A DNA stretch of 64,000 bases, taken from contig JAQBQF010000247.1 in NCBI GenBank assembly GCA_028287115.1, positions 1 to 64,000 on the forward strand. Direction: 5' to 3'. Position numbers and translations under genes: made by a program. The notes beneath the pieces were generated by a model. The model was not told where the DNA came from, ran no database searches, and was given only the letters and a program-made list of their open reading frames with translations. This DNA comes from Myxococcales bacterium (GTDB lineage: Bacteria > Myxococcota_A > Polyangia > Haliangiales > Haliangiaceae). Shown here piece by piece: positions 28,433-37,324 of this stretch. The number at the start of each line of letters is the position of its first letter. The first letter of the stretch is position 1.

Positions 28433-29047
28433 ATGCGCGTGGTCATCGCGGCGGTCGTGCTCGCGGGGTGCGGCCGGATCGGCTTCGACACACCGCAAGC
28501 CGACGCGCCGGCTCCCAGCGACGCGCCGCGGTCGGATGCCTTGGCGTCCGTCTGCGGTCCCGCGTACTCCTCGTTCGCCGGCGTGACGTCGCTCTATCGC
28601 GTCATGCTAACGGGCCAGCTCTGGCTCGATGCCGAGGCTGACTGCGAGTCCGACGGCGGCCATCTGATCGTGATCGACGACAGCAACGAGAATAACTGGC
28701 TCGTCAATCAGCTCGTGCTCGCGGCCGCGCCGAGCGCCTGGATCGGCAGCTCCGATCACGTCATGGAAGGCACGTTCCGCTGGGTCACCGGCGCTCCGAT
28801 GAGTTTCGCGAACTGGGATGTCGGCGAGCCCAACAACTCGCTGAGCTCGGAAGACTGCGTGCAGATCTACGTCAGCGGCGTGTGGAATGACTCGCGCTGT
28901 TATGCCAATCAGTTCGTGTACGTCTGCGAATGCGATCAAATGCCGCGCGCTACGCCGGCCACGTATTGCGACACCCAGACGTCACCGAACTGCGGCGAAT
29001 GCGGGGTCGTCTGCGTCAACAGCTGCGACCTCCAGAGTTGCACGTAG
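28433..29047 (+). CDS. C-type-lectin-like lipoprotein
   Basis: 204 residues; signal with lipobox VVLAGC, then a Pro/Asp-rich linker. Residues about 41-168 form a C-type-lectin-like domain: WLDAEADC, GGHLIVIDDSNENNWL, WIGSSD, NWDVGEPNN, EDCVQIYVSGVWNDSRC and FVYVCEC. The EPN (132-134) and WND (151-153) tripeptides are the calcium-binding motifs of mannose-type lectins, so sugar binding is plausible. A short Cys-rich tail (CGECGVVCVNSC) follows. It is probably exposed on the cell surface. Stand-alone gene converging on the PilZ gene. Confidence 0.85.
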   Translation: MRVVIAAVVLAGCGRIGFDTPQADAPAPSDAPRSDALASVCGPAYSSFAGVTSLYRVMLTGQLWLDAEADCESDGGHLIVIDDSNENNWLVNQLVLAAAPSAWIGSSDHVMEGTFRWVTGAPMSFANWDVGEPNNSLSSEDCVQIYVSGVWNDSRCYANQFVYVCECDQMPRATPATYCDTQTSPNCGECGVVCVNSCDLQSCT

Positions 29048-29087
29048 ACACCGAGCCGACGCGCTCGCGTCAACACCGGCCGACGGG

Positions 29088-29555
29088 TCACGCCGCGGCG
29101 GCGATCTTGTCGATCATGTCGATCTGGTGCGCGCTGACCTGCACCTTGTGCAGGCAGACCGGCATGCCGATGAACGCGAGGCCGATCTTGTAGTCGTCTC
29201 CGTCGTCCTTGAGCCACACACCTCGGCAGCGGAACCGAAAGCTGCGGTCACCATCTTCGATCACGATCTCGATCTGCTCGCCGCGCGCGATGAACGGCGC
29301 CTTGCGACAGACAAGGCCGCCCGGGCCCATCTCGATGACCTCGACGCGGTCGTTGATCTGATCGCCGCGGACGATCGCCTCGAGCTTGGTCATCTCGCGG
29401 CGGAACTTGCGTCCATGCTTACGACGATCATCCTCGGACGGAGCGAACTCCGTCTCGATCGAGGAGACCTGCTCCATCTCGTCCCAGTCGAGGCCGAGAC
29501 CGAGATCGCATTTCCCGAGCAGGGTGCGATATTGGTAGACGGCTTCGACCAGCAT
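29088..29555 (-). CDS. PilZ-domain protein
   Basis: About 155 residues from the ATG at 29555; 29573 and 29645 are alternative starts. An N-terminal helical stretch is followed by a PilZ-type beta barrel (about 55-150): RRKHGRKFRREMTKLEAIV, EMGPGGLVCRK, RFRCRGVWLKDDGDDYKIGLAFIG. The Arg-rich stretch and EMGPGGL stand where the RxxxR and D/NxSxxG c-di-GMP motifs are expected, but the second motif is altered, so binding is uncertain. TACTTC lies 6 nt upstream of 29555. It is divergent from rarA. Confidence 0.72.
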   Translation of the reverse strand: MLVEAVYQYRTLLGKCDLGLGLDWDEMEQVSSIETEFAPSEDDRRKHGRKFRREMTKLEAIVRGDQINDRVEVIEMGPGGLVCRKAPFIARGEQIEIVIEDGDRSFRFRCRGVWLKDDGDDYKIGLAFIGMPVCLHKVQVSAHQIDMIDKIAAAA

Positions 29556-29752
29556 GCTTCCGAAGTAAAGCATCGGGCGTGCCACGCGGACGTGCTCCGT
29601 AACGCCCCGAAACCGCACTCGGCTCCCGCACGCTGGTAGCCCCACTTGCCGGGTGTGGCGTCACCAGACGCTGGGAGCGTGGTTCTCTGTCCACACCGTG
29701 CGCAGCGTGCGCGTAACCATGCACGATCTCTGCACTTGAGGTATCCACACTC

Positions 29753-31114
29753 GTGGACCTGTTCGCACAGAACGCTCGCAAACGTCAGGTCGGGCAGCCG
29801 CTCGCCGAACGGATGCGCCCGAGAACGCTCGAGGAGCTCGTCGGTCAGGCCCATCTGCTCGCACCGGGACGCATCCTGTCAAACCTCGGGCCCGGTCGCG
29901 CCATTCCGTCGCTGATCCTGTGGGGACCACCCGGCAGCGGCAAGACGACACTCGCGCGTTTGCTGGGCGAGATCCTGAAGGCCGAGCTCGTCGGCTTGTC
30001 GGCGGTCGAAGCAGGCGTCAAGGAGGTTCGCGAGGCAATCGCGAAGGCAGGTGAGCGCCGCGATCAGTTCGGCGCACGGACGCTGCTGTTCATCGACGAG
30101 ATCCATCGGTTCTCGAAGACGCAACAAGACGCGCTGCTCCCTCATGTCGAGGCCGGCACGGTCACGCTGATCGGCGCGACGACCGAGAATCCAAGCTTCG
30201 GGATCGTGGCCGCGTTGCTCTCGCGTTGCCGGGTCGTGCGGCTCGAACAGCTCGCGGATGTCGAGCTCGGCCGCCTGGTCGCGCGTGCCGTGTCCGATCA
30301 TGAACGCGGCCTCGGCTCGATGACCGTCACGATCGATCCCGAGGTCACCGCGCAGATCGTCGCAGCCGCGGCCGGTGACGCTCGACGGCTGTACTCCGTC
30401 CTCGAGGTCGCCGCAGATCTGGCGCGGCGTGCGGCGCCCGCCTCCGGGGATTCCGCTGCATCTCCCGGCGACGAACCCGCCGCGATCACCGCGGAGCATG
30501 TCGCGGAAGCCGCGCAGGGCCGCACCTTGCTCTACGACAAGGCCGGCGACGAGCACTACGGCGTGATCAGCGCCTTCATCAAGAGCATGCGCGGCTCGGA
30601 TCCGGACGCCGCCGTTTACTGGATGACGCGGATGCTCGAGGCCGGCGAAGATCCTCGCTTCGTGTTGCGACGCATGGTGATCTTCGCAGCGGAGGACGTC
30701 GGCAATGCCGATCCGCAGGCGCTCGTGATCGCGACGGCGGCCGTGCAAGCGGTCGAGCTCGTCGGGCTTCCGGAAGGCGTGTTGCCGATGACGCAAGCCG
30801 TGACGTACCTCGCGCTCGCACCGAAGTCGAACCGCGCCCTGACGACTTACGGCGCCGCGCGCAAGCTCGTGCTCGAGCGCGGTGCCTTACCGGTGCCCGC
30901 GAAGCTGCGACCTGGCTCGAATGCGTCGAGTCGCGCTCTCGGACACGGCGAGAGCTACAAATATCCGCACGACTTCGCAGGTCACTACGTGCCCGAAGAT
31001 TATCTCCCCGACGAGCTCGTCGGTTCGAAGCTCTACGAGCCTTCGGACTCGGGCTTCGAGAAGGAGCTCGCTGCTCGGCTCGGCGAGATCGAGAAGCGAC
31101 GCCGCGGTTCGTGA
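29753..31114 (+). CDS. rarA: Replication-associated recombination protein A (RarA/MgsA AAA+ ATPase)
   Basis: 453 residues from GTG. N-terminal DLFAQNARKR and PLAERMRPRTLEELVGQ, Walker A WGPPGSGKTTLARL, Walker B LLFIDEIHRFSKTQQDALLPHVE, sensor TLIGATTENPSF, and the family tail with HYGVISAFIKSMRGSDPDAAVYWMTRMLEAGEDP and YKYPHDFAGHYVPEDYLP. It acts at stalled replication forks together with clamp-loader-like activity and single-strand-binding protein. Length fits the family. Confidence 0.96.
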   Translation: MDLFAQNARKRQVGQPLAERMRPRTLEELVGQAHLLAPGRILSNLGPGRAIPSLILWGPPGSGKTTLARLLGEILKAELVGLSAVEAGVKEVREAIAKAGERRDQFGARTLLFIDEIHRFSKTQQDALLPHVEAGTVTLIGATTENPSFGIVAALLSRCRVVRLEQLADVELGRLVARAVSDHERGLGSMTVTIDPEVTAQIVAAAAGDARRLYSVLEVAADLARRAAPASGDSAASPGDEPAAITAEHVAEAAQGRTLLYDKAGDEHYGVISAFIKSMRGSDPDAAVYWMTRMLEAGEDPRFVLRRMVIFAAEDVGNADPQALVIATAAVQAVELVGLPEGVLPMTQAVTYLALAPKSNRALTTYGAARKLVLERGALPVPAKLRPGSNASSRALGHGESYKYPHDFAGHYVPEDYLPDELVGSKLYEPSDSGFEKELAARLGEIEKRRRGS

Positions 31115-31180
31115 CCGGCGAGCAGGCGGTGCCAGAAGATCTCCTCAGCAAGATCCTCGGCCGCGCGCAGCCCGTCGCGA

Positions 31181-31951
31181 CTAGCGCTTCGCGGGGGCGA
31201 GCTGCTTCGCCGGACGGCCCCATGCCCACCACATACCGAGCGCGAGCAGGCCGACCGCGATCGCAGTGACGAGCATGCCCCACAGGTAATAGTGACCGCC
31301 GAGGTTCTCGGCGACCGAGCCGATGTCCGAGGTGCTCTCGACGCCGTCGACGGTGACCTTCTTCTCGAACACGTACGAGACCATCCGCGTCAGCGTATCG
31401 ACCGCGAGCATCACGCCGAGCACCTGCGCGAGGATCACGCGGCGCTCCGGCTTTTCGGCGAAGCCTCTCCAGGCGGCCCAGGCGAGGAGCGCGGCGACCA
31501 GCGGCATCGAGATCAGGCCGGCCGGCGAGCGCACGAAGATCAGCATCGAGACGACGAGCGCGGCGGCGAGCAGCGCGAGGAAGATCCGCGCGCGACGAGG
31601 TCCGTGGACAACGCCGAGGATCACCGTGCCGAGGATCGGCGGTGCGAGCAGACCGCCGAGCGAGACGAGCGCCATCGGCCAGCCCGGCGCTGCGCCGCAA
31701 TACGCGAGGCCGGAGCCGTCGCGGAAGATCATCAGATGGTCGAACTGGCCGCCGAGGATCAGCGCGGTGAGGCCGTGGCCCATCTCGTGGACCCAGGTCG
31801 TGAACAGCGACAGCGGGTACAGTGCCGTCGACCCAAATGGGACCCAGCTCGACACGACGAACACCAGCACCGCGGCAAGCAGGATCGCGTTGCGGGGGCG
31901 CATCGCCGTGGAGCCTGACACGACAGACCGGCGAATAACAGGCGTCTTCAT
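31181..31951 (-). CDS. M50B-like membrane metalloprotease-related protein
   Basis: 256 residues with about six membrane helices. TTWVHEMGHGLTALILGG carries an HExxH zinc motif inside a membrane region, as in the peptidase_M50B-like group, which is often of unknown substrate. GGQFDHLMIFRDGSGLAYCG follows as the usual beta-strand segment. The second half is hydrophobic with a GHYYLWGMLVTAIAVGL helix. A downstream ATG at 31903 would remove 16 polar residues and place the start next to the first helix. Converges on rarA; no operon partner. Confidence 0.75.
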   Translation of the reverse strand: MKTPVIRRSVVSGSTAMRPRNAILLAAVLVFVVSSWVPFGSTALYPLSLFTTWVHEMGHGLTALILGGQFDHLMIFRDGSGLAYCGAAPGWPMALVSLGGLLAPPILGTVILGVVHGPRRARIFLALLAAALVVSMLIFVRSPAGLISMPLVAALLAWAAWRGFAEKPERRVILAQVLGVMLAVDTLTRMVSYVFEKKVTVDGVESTSDIGSVAENLGGHYYLWGMLVTAIAVGLLALGMWWAWGRPAKQLAPAKR

Positions 31952-32008
31952 GCCCGGACGAGGCGCAGCCGGTGGCCCGGTCGCGCGAGATCGTTCAACC
32001 GACCGAAA

Positions 32009-32272
32009 CTACGCGAGCCGGATCCAGCGGGCCTTCGCCGACTCGATCTTGCCGGAGAACGCCTGCGGAAAGTGACGCTGGACGTACGCGAACGCCTGCT
32101 GGATCAGCTCGCGATCGATCTCCTGCGGCACTTCCATGTTCTGGTCGTGGGGATCGGGCTTGATGCCCAGGCGAACAACTTCGGTCAACCGCAGCACGTG
32201 TAGTCGATTGACGAACAGCGCGTGGGCGATGCCGAGGAACAGCTCTTCGTACGCGGGATCCAAGGCGGCCAT
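32009..32272 (-). CDS. Small conserved-looking hypothetical protein
   Basis: 87 residues: AALDPAYEELFLGIAHALFVNRL followed by helices with DPHDQNMEVPQEIDRELIQQAF and ending near SAKARWIRLA. The reading frame has normal codon use but no motif I recognise; it looks all-helical and soluble. The next frame upstream on the same strand is the peptide-binding lipoprotein gene, which ends 38 bp away, so the two may be co-transcribed. GTG codons just upstream of the ATG are possible alternative starts. Confidence 0.6.
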   Translation of the reverse strand: MAALDPAYEELFLGIAHALFVNRLHVLRLTEVVRLGIKPDPHDQNMEVPQEIDRELIQQAFAYVQRHFPQAFSGKIESAKARWIRLA

Positions 32273-32310
32273 AGGAGGCACCGTAACTACCACAGGGGGC
32301 GCATCTGGGG

Positions 32311-33849
32311 CTAGTGCGTCTTGGTCGCTTGGACCAGCCCGATGAGCCGGGCGTTGGGAACGATCGTGTAACCCTGGACGTCGACGTTGGATAGGACCAC
32401 GTTGTCCTCGTGCCATAGGGGGATGATCGGCACGTCCTGGGCGATGATCCGCTGGGCCTCCATATAGAAGGGCTTTCGCTTGGTCAAGTCGACCTCGCGC
32501 CGGCCCGCCCACGTGAGGCGGTCGATCTCGGGGTTTCGGTAGCGCGCACGGTTGCCACCATCCGGGTCCTTGGCATCGGGGATCCGGGTCGACAGAAAAA
32601 ACCACAGATAAAAGTCGGGCTCGGTGATCTCGGGACTCTGGATGGTCGCGAGCTGGTAATTGCCCTTCTTGACGTCCGCGAAGAACGTCGCGAACTCGAA
32701 GGACCGGAGCTCGACATCGATGCCGACCTGGGCGAGCTGCGCGACCAGCACGCGCGCGATCGCGACGCGAAACGCATCCGCGCTGGTCTTGTAGACGAGG
32801 TGAAGGCGAACGCCGTTTCGATCGGGTCGCAGGCCGGCTTCGTCGAGCAGCTGTTTGGCGCGGGCGAGGTCGTGATCCCACCGCGCGACGTCGGGGTTGT
32901 AGGCCCAATGCGTGGGTGGCAAGAGCCCGGTCGCGAGCACGGCGCGGCCGCCGAACTTGGCGGCGATGATCGCCGGCCGATCGATCGCGAGCGCGATCGC
33001 TTGGCGAACCCGCACATCGCGCAGCGCCGGATCCTCGTTGTTGAGCATCATGTACGTGAGGAGCACGCTCGGTCCCGATTGGAGCTGGACGCGCGGTCGC
33101 CTGAGCACGTCTTCGACGAGGTCCACGCGAACCGCGTTCTGCACGAGGTCGGCCGAGCCGCCCACGAGCATCAAGATCCGCGCGGAGGCATCGCTGACGA
33201 ACTTGATCTCGACATGCGGCAACTTCGGCGGCGTCCAAGAATACGGATTCGCGTCGAGCGTCGCGCCGGTCGAGGTCAACGACCGGACGACATAGGGACC
33301 CGCGCCGCGCACGATCGGCGGACTGCACTGCCCGGCGGGCACGCCGTGAAACGAGATGATGCCGAAATCGACATCGGTCACGAACGTGCCGAGTGGTTCC
33401 TTGAGATGAAACCGGATCTGCTTGTCGCCGCGCGCCTCGATCGAAGTGAATCGCTCGCGGAAGGCTCTTTGATAGAGGCTGTTGCACTCGTCCGCCATCA
33501 CCGTTTGATACGTGCGAACGACATCGTCGGCGGTCACCGGTTGGCCATCGGAGAACCGGATGTCATCGCGCAGCGTGACTTCCATCGTGACGTCGTCGAT
33601 CCGATCGATCTTCGACGCGAGCTCGAGGCGCGCTTCGGCGGTCGGTGTGTCGACCGAGGTCAGCCCCGGCGCGACGAGCTTCGCGAGCTTGCCGTCGTAG
33701 TTCGTCAGCGCGTAACGCGGATCGGACGTCGTCATCTTCGTCTCGATCACCATGACGAGCGTGTCGTCGGGTGTCCGGCGCGTGCGCGCGTTGCACGCGA
33801 CGAGCCCGCACAGCACGAGCGTGATAGCGTTCTGGCGTGGGGATGACAT
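32311..33849 (-). CDS. Peptide-type solute-binding lipoprotein (SBP_bac_5), second copy
   Basis: 512 residues; signal with lipobox LCGLVAC. Family pattern: MTTSDPRYALTNYDGKLAKLV, VTLRDDIRFSDGQPVTADDVV, GAGPYVVRSL, LRDVRVRQAIALAIDRPAII, LLPPTHWAYNPDVARWDHDLARAKQLLDEAG. No permease or ATPase gene is adjacent. It is only distantly like the copy at 14093. Its first codons overlap those of the divergent dacB by 13 bp. Probable substrate is an oligopeptide, perhaps a murein peptide given the dacB neighbour, which is inference from context only. Confidence 0.92.
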   Translation of the reverse strand: MSSPRQNAITLVLCGLVACNARTRRTPDDTLVMVIETKMTTSDPRYALTNYDGKLAKLVAPGLTSVDTPTAEARLELASKIDRIDDVTMEVTLRDDIRFSDGQPVTADDVVRTYQTVMADECNSLYQRAFRERFTSIEARGDKQIRFHLKEPLGTFVTDVDFGIISFHGVPAGQCSPPIVRGAGPYVVRSLTSTGATLDANPYSWTPPKLPHVEIKFVSDASARILMLVGGSADLVQNAVRVDLVEDVLRRPRVQLQSGPSVLLTYMMLNNEDPALRDVRVRQAIALAIDRPAIIAAKFGGRAVLATGLLPPTHWAYNPDVARWDHDLARAKQLLDEAGLRPDRNGVRLHLVYKTSADAFRVAIARVLVAQLAQVGIDVELRSFEFATFFADVKKGNYQLATIQSPEITEPDFYLWFFLSTRIPDAKDPDGGNRARYRNPEIDRLTWAGRREVDLTKRKPFYMEAQRIIAQDVPIIPLWHEDNVVLSNVDVQGYTIVPNARLIGLVQATKTH

Positions 33850-35504
33850 CTCGGGCGGCCTTCGTCCTGATCGTGCTCGCGCTCAGTATCGACACGCCCC
33901 GCGCGCACTCGCAAGGCAGTGGCAGCGGCACGGCCTCGCCGCAGGTCGGGGCAAGCTCGCCCCGCTCGATCTCCGGTCCGCAGGGCGGGGCAAGCCCGCC
34001 TCTCTCCATGTCCGCGGGCTCCGCTGCGGGATCGGATGATACCGACGAGGAGGACGCGACCGCCGGTAGCGCGAAGGCGCTCGTCGCACCGAAAGGTGGC
34101 AAGGAACGCGGCGATTGGCTGCGCGATCACCTCGCGGCCGCGATCAAAGGCAAGCCGACGCTCGCGAAGGCGAAGATCGGCGTCGTCGTGACGGATCTCG
34201 CGACCGGCACCGAGCTCTACGCACACGACGCAGATCAAGGCATGAACCTCGCGTCGACGACAAAGCTCCTCACCACGGTCGCGGCGCTCGCGACGCTCGG
34301 CAGCGGATTTCGCTGGCGCACCGCCGTGTACGTCGACGATCTCGACGAAGCGACCGGTGTCGTCAAAGGCAACGTCTACGTCCACGGCCACGGCGATCCG
34401 ACGCTGTCGGCGGAGAACCTTCACGAGCTCGCGGTGGAGGTCGCGGCACACGGGGTTCGCAAGGTGCAAGGACAGCTCGTGGTCGACGCGACGTACTTCG
34501 ACGGAGATGTCGAGCCGCCGCACTACGCGGAGCAGAAGCAAGAGAGCGCGGGATTTCGTGCGCCGGTCGCCGGGTTCGGCGTCGCGAGGAGCGCGGTCAC
34601 CGTCGTGGTCACGGCCGAACCGGGCGGCGCCGCGAAGGTGACGCTGCAGCCCGTCGCGGGCGACTACGTGAAGCTCGCGAAGGCCCAGGTCGGGACGATT
34701 GCGAGCGGACGCACGCGGATCCGCGTCGATGCCAAATCGAAGAAGGATCACCTCGAGCTCGAAGTCTCGGGGGAGATCCGCGCGATCGACGGCAGCTACG
34801 AGGTGCGCAAGCGGATCGATGAGCCGGCGCGATTTGCCGCGGAGGTGTTTCGCAAGGCGCTCGCGGAGAGCGGCGTCAAGATCGCGAAGCGCGGCATCGG
34901 TATCGCGCCGGTGCCGGCGCTGGCGAAGCTCGTCGCGGCCCACGACAGCGCACCGCTCGCGCTCGTCGTTCGCGAGATGAACAAGCTCTCGGATAACTAC
35001 GTCGCCGAGGTCGTGCTCAAGACGCTCGGAGCCGAGACGCGCCTCGCGACCGCACCCGCGACGTGGGCGGACGGAGTTGCCGCCGTGCGTGCATATCTCG
35101 CGAAGATCGGGATCGCGGCGGGGACCTATCGTGCCGACAACGGCTCGGGGCTTTTCGGTGCCACCGAGGTTTCGGCTCATCAGGTGATGACCCTGCTTCG
35201 CGCAGCGCACGCCGATTATCGGGTAGGTCCCGACCTGGTCGCATCACTGCCGACCGGCGGCGTCGATGGAACGCTCGCCAAGCGCTGGCAAGGCCATCCA
35301 GCGCGCGGCCGCGTGAGGGCCAAGACAGGGACGCTCGACAAGGTGATCACGCTGGCAGGTTTTGTCGGCGTCGACTCCGGGCATCCGCTGGGATTTGCGA
35401 TCTTCGTCAACGAGATCCCACCCGGGCAACGCGCCCCTGCACGTGCGATGGCGGACGAGATGATCGACGCGATGGTCGCGTATCTCGAGCCACAGGCACG
35501 CTGA
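33837..35504 (+). CDS. dacB: D-alanyl-D-alanine carboxypeptidase/endopeptidase (PBP4 family)
   Basis: 555 residues with a Sec signal ending near DTPRAHSQ. The three serine-peptidase motifs are all present: STTK in LASTTKLLTTVAAL, SDN in MNKLSDNYVAEVV, and KTG in VRAKTGTLDKV. The usual long PBP4 insert lies between the first two. It trims or cuts peptidoglycan cross-links in the periplasm. GTG at 33837 is preferred because TAGCGT lies exactly 6 nt upstream; ATG at 33843 is possible. The N-terminal linker holds a 39-bp tandem duplication. Divergent from, and overlapping, the binding-lipoprotein gene. Confidence 0.93.
   Translation: MGMTSRAAFVLIVLALSIDTPRAHSQGSGSGTASPQVGASSPRSISGPQGGASPPLSMSAGSAAGSDDTDEEDATAGSAKALVAPKGGKERGDWLRDHLAAAIKGKPTLAKAKIGVVVTDLATGTELYAHDADQGMNLASTTKLLTTVAALATLGSGFRWRTAVYVDDLDEATGVVKGNVYVHGHGDPTLSAENLHELAVEVAAHGVRKVQGQLVVDATYFDGDVEPPHYAEQKQESAGFRAPVAGFGVARSAVTVVVTAEPGGAAKVTLQPVAGDYVKLAKAQVGTIASGRTRIRVDAKSKKDHLELEVSGEIRAIDGSYEVRKRIDEPARFAAEVFRKALAESGVKIAKRGIGIAPVPALAKLVAAHDSAPLALVVREMNKLSDNYVAEVVLKTLGAETRLATAPATWADGVAAVRAYLAKIGIAAGTYRADNGSGLFGATEVSAHQVMTLLRAAHADYRVGPDLVASLPTGGVDGTLAKRWQGHPARGRVRAKTGTLDKVITLAGFVGVDSGHPLGFAIFVNEIPPGQRAPARAMADEMIDAMVAYLEPQAR
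33941..34018 (+). repeat. 39-bp tandem duplication with internal palindromes in dacB
   Basis: Two adjacent 39-bp copies encode QVGASSPRSISGP and QGGASPPLSMSAG in the Ser/Pro linker after the signal peptide. Each holds a GC-rich palindrome (CGGGGCAAGCTCGCCCCG and GGCGGGGCAAGCCCGCC). The frame is kept because the period is a multiple of three. Confidence 0.75.
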
Positions 35505-35675
35505 GCTAGAGACGGCGGGAACCGAAGAGGCGGAGGGGACGGGCTCGGCCACTCGAGCCGGAACGGCCGGGCGTCACAGCCGCGGAGGACACGGTGTATC
35601 CCGGTCCGGATGCTCGTAGCCGTTGCTGCGCTCGCGCCGTGATGGTACGACGCCATCTCGAAAAAGGAGTCTACG

Positions 35676-36101
35676 ATGGCTGAGCTCAAGGGCACCAAGA
35701 CCCACGCAAACCTCAAAGAAGCCTTCGCCGGCGAGTCGCAGGCGAACCGCCGCTACCTCTACTTCGCCAAGGTTGCCGATGTCGAAGGGCACCCGGACCT
35801 CGCGGGCTTGTTCCGCGACACCGCAGAAGGCGAGACCGGCCATGCACATGGTCACCTCGACTACCTGAAGCGCGTAGGAGATCCGGCGACGGGCGAGCCG
35901 ATCGGTGATTCGCAGAAGAACCTCAAGGCGTCGATCGCGGGCGAGACCTACGAGTACACTCAGATGTACCCGGGCTTTGCGAAGACCGCGCGCGAAGAGG
36001 GCTTCACCGAGATCGCCGAATGGTTCGAGACCCTGGCGCGCGCCGAGCGTTCACACGCCGGCCGTTTCCAGAAGGGTCTCGACACCCTCAATACGAAGTA
36101 G
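35676..36101 (+). CDS. Rubrerythrin (diiron domain only)
   Basis: 141 residues; ATG follows AAAAAGGAG by 6 nt. Ferritin-like four-helix bundle with the diiron ligands in [46 protein letters not shown] and [11 protein letters not shown] (the E..ExxH pairs). There is no rubredoxin domain, so an external electron donor is needed. It would reduce hydrogen peroxide in the cytoplasm. A short hairpin follows the stop codon, then a DUF3501 gene, a pair seen together in other bacteria. Confidence 0.93.
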   Translation: MAELKGTKTHANLKEAFAGESQANRRYLYFAKVADVEGHPDLAGLFRDTAEGETGHAHGHLDYLKRVGDPATGEPIGDSQKNLKASIAGETYEYTQMYPGFAKTAREEGFTEIAEWFETLARAERSHAGRFQKGLDTLNTK

Positions 36102-36105
36102 CGGC

Positions 36106-36125
36106 TGCGGGACGTTCGTCCCGCA
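36106..36125 (+). terminator. Hairpin after rubrerythrin
   Basis: TGCGGGACG and CGTCCCGCA form a perfect 9-bp stem with a TT loop, starting 4 nt after the stop codon. There is no T-run, so it could be a weak terminator or an mRNA 3' end protector. Confidence 0.5.
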
Positions 36126-36152
36126 ACATCGCGTAGATGGTACAAATCAGGC

Positions 36153-36776
36153 ATGAGCCTGGTACGTCCCATCACCCGGCAGGACATCAAGGGACCTGTC
36201 CGGTACGCGCAGATCCGCGACGATTATCGCAATCGCGTGATCGCCATGAAGGAGCCGCGGAGGATCCTGATCGGCGATCGCGTGGAGCTCGTGTTCGACA
36301 ATCGGCACACGCTGACGCTCCAGATCGAAGAGATCCTGCGCGTCGAGAACATGACGCGTGACGAGCAGATCCAGCACGAGATCGAAGAAGCCAACGCGCT
36401 GATGCCGACGGAGACGTCGCTCGCGGCGACGCTGTTCATCCCACTTCCGCCGGATGCCGACGCGATCAAGGCTCTGAAAGAGCTGGTCGGCCTCGACGAG
36501 CACGTGATCCTGCACATCGTCCCCGCCTCGCCAGCATCCGCTGGCTCGCCCCATCTCCGGCCGCACGCCATTCGCGCCGCGTTCGAGGCAGGTCGCTCGA
36601 CCGACGAGAAAATCTCGGCGGTGCAGTACACGCGGTACCCGCTGTCGGCTGAAGCGCTCGCGGCCCTGACCACGCCCGGCACCAAGCTCGCGGTCGAGAT
36701 CGATCATCCGAATTACCGCCACCGCACCGAATGTTCGGAAGCGACTCGCGCTTCGCTCGCGGCGGACTACAAGTGA
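36153..36776 (+). CDS. DUF3501 family protein
   Basis: 207 residues. The opening [32 protein letters not shown] and the [29 protein letters not shown] stretch are those of the DUF3501 family, which is usually found beside rubrerythrin and an Fe-S reductase-like protein. Only the rubrerythrin partner is present here. Function is not established; context suggests peroxide or redox defence. TACAAA lies 6 nt before the ATG and no Shine-Dalgarno site exists, so it may have its own leaderless promoter. Its stop overlaps the next gene by GTGA. Confidence 0.85.
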   Translation: MSLVRPITRQDIKGPVRYAQIRDDYRNRVIAMKEPRRILIGDRVELVFDNRHTLTLQIEEILRVENMTRDEQIQHEIEEANALMPTETSLAATLFIPLPPDADAIKALKELVGLDEHVILHIVPASPASAGSPHLRPHAIRAAFEAGRSTDEKISAVQYTRYPLSAEALAALTTPGTKLAVEIDHPNYRHRTECSEATRASLAADYK

Positions 36777-37324
36777 GAGCCGCCATCGCGCTCGCGGTGC
36801 TCGCCGGATGTGGCGGCGGTCAGAAGGCGCAGATCGCACGTGAAGGCGCCGAGTTCGCGTGCAGAGATCGGTCGGCGAGCTACATGGCGACCAAGCACCT
36901 CAGCGGCGACGAGATCGGCGTGCTGCTGGACTGCGCGCAGGTCGGTCCGCGGATCAAGCGGTGGAAGACGGACAAAGCCGGCACGCGCACCGAAGACGCG
37001 CACGGCATCTCGCCCGAGCAGTTCGAGCGGGTGTGGAAAGAGATCGAAGGCACCGGGTGGCAGAACCTCAAGGACTGCACGAACGGCACGCTCGAGACGC
37101 GAGACCCGGTCTACGTGTTCGACATCAAGGACGACCAGAACACCGTCTCGTTCCAATGTCAGACGCGCGAGATCCCGTATCCGTATCACGACATCACGCA
37201 GCCGCTCGACGAGGCCGCCTTCGCAGGCCAGCAACAGCTCGGCGATGACGAGCCGGCGGCCGCGAAGAAGCTCGACAATCCGCCTCCGGGGATTCCGAAG
37301 CGTCAGAAGGAGAAACAGAAGTGA
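36773..37324 (+). CDS. Putative lipoprotein, unknown
   Basis: 183 residues from a GTG overlapping the DUF3501 stop. N-terminus [15 protein letters not shown] is a clear lipoprotein signal. The mature part contains four cysteines (FACRD, LLDCAQ, KDCTNG, FQCQT), a helix with [20 protein letters not shown] and a C-terminal Pro/Lys-rich tail ending KRQKEKQK. No family recognised. The stop overlaps the SDR gene by GTGA, so the three genes form a coupled unit. Confidence 0.75.
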   Translation: MRAAIALAVLAGCGGGQKAQIAREGAEFACRDRSASYMATKHLSGDEIGVLLDCAQVGPRIKRWKTDKAGTRTEDAHGISPEQFERVWKEIEGTGWQNLKDCTNGTLETRDPVYVFDIKDDQNTVSFQCQTREIPYPYHDITQPLDEAAFAGQQQLGDDEPAAAKKLDNPPPGIPKRQKEKQK

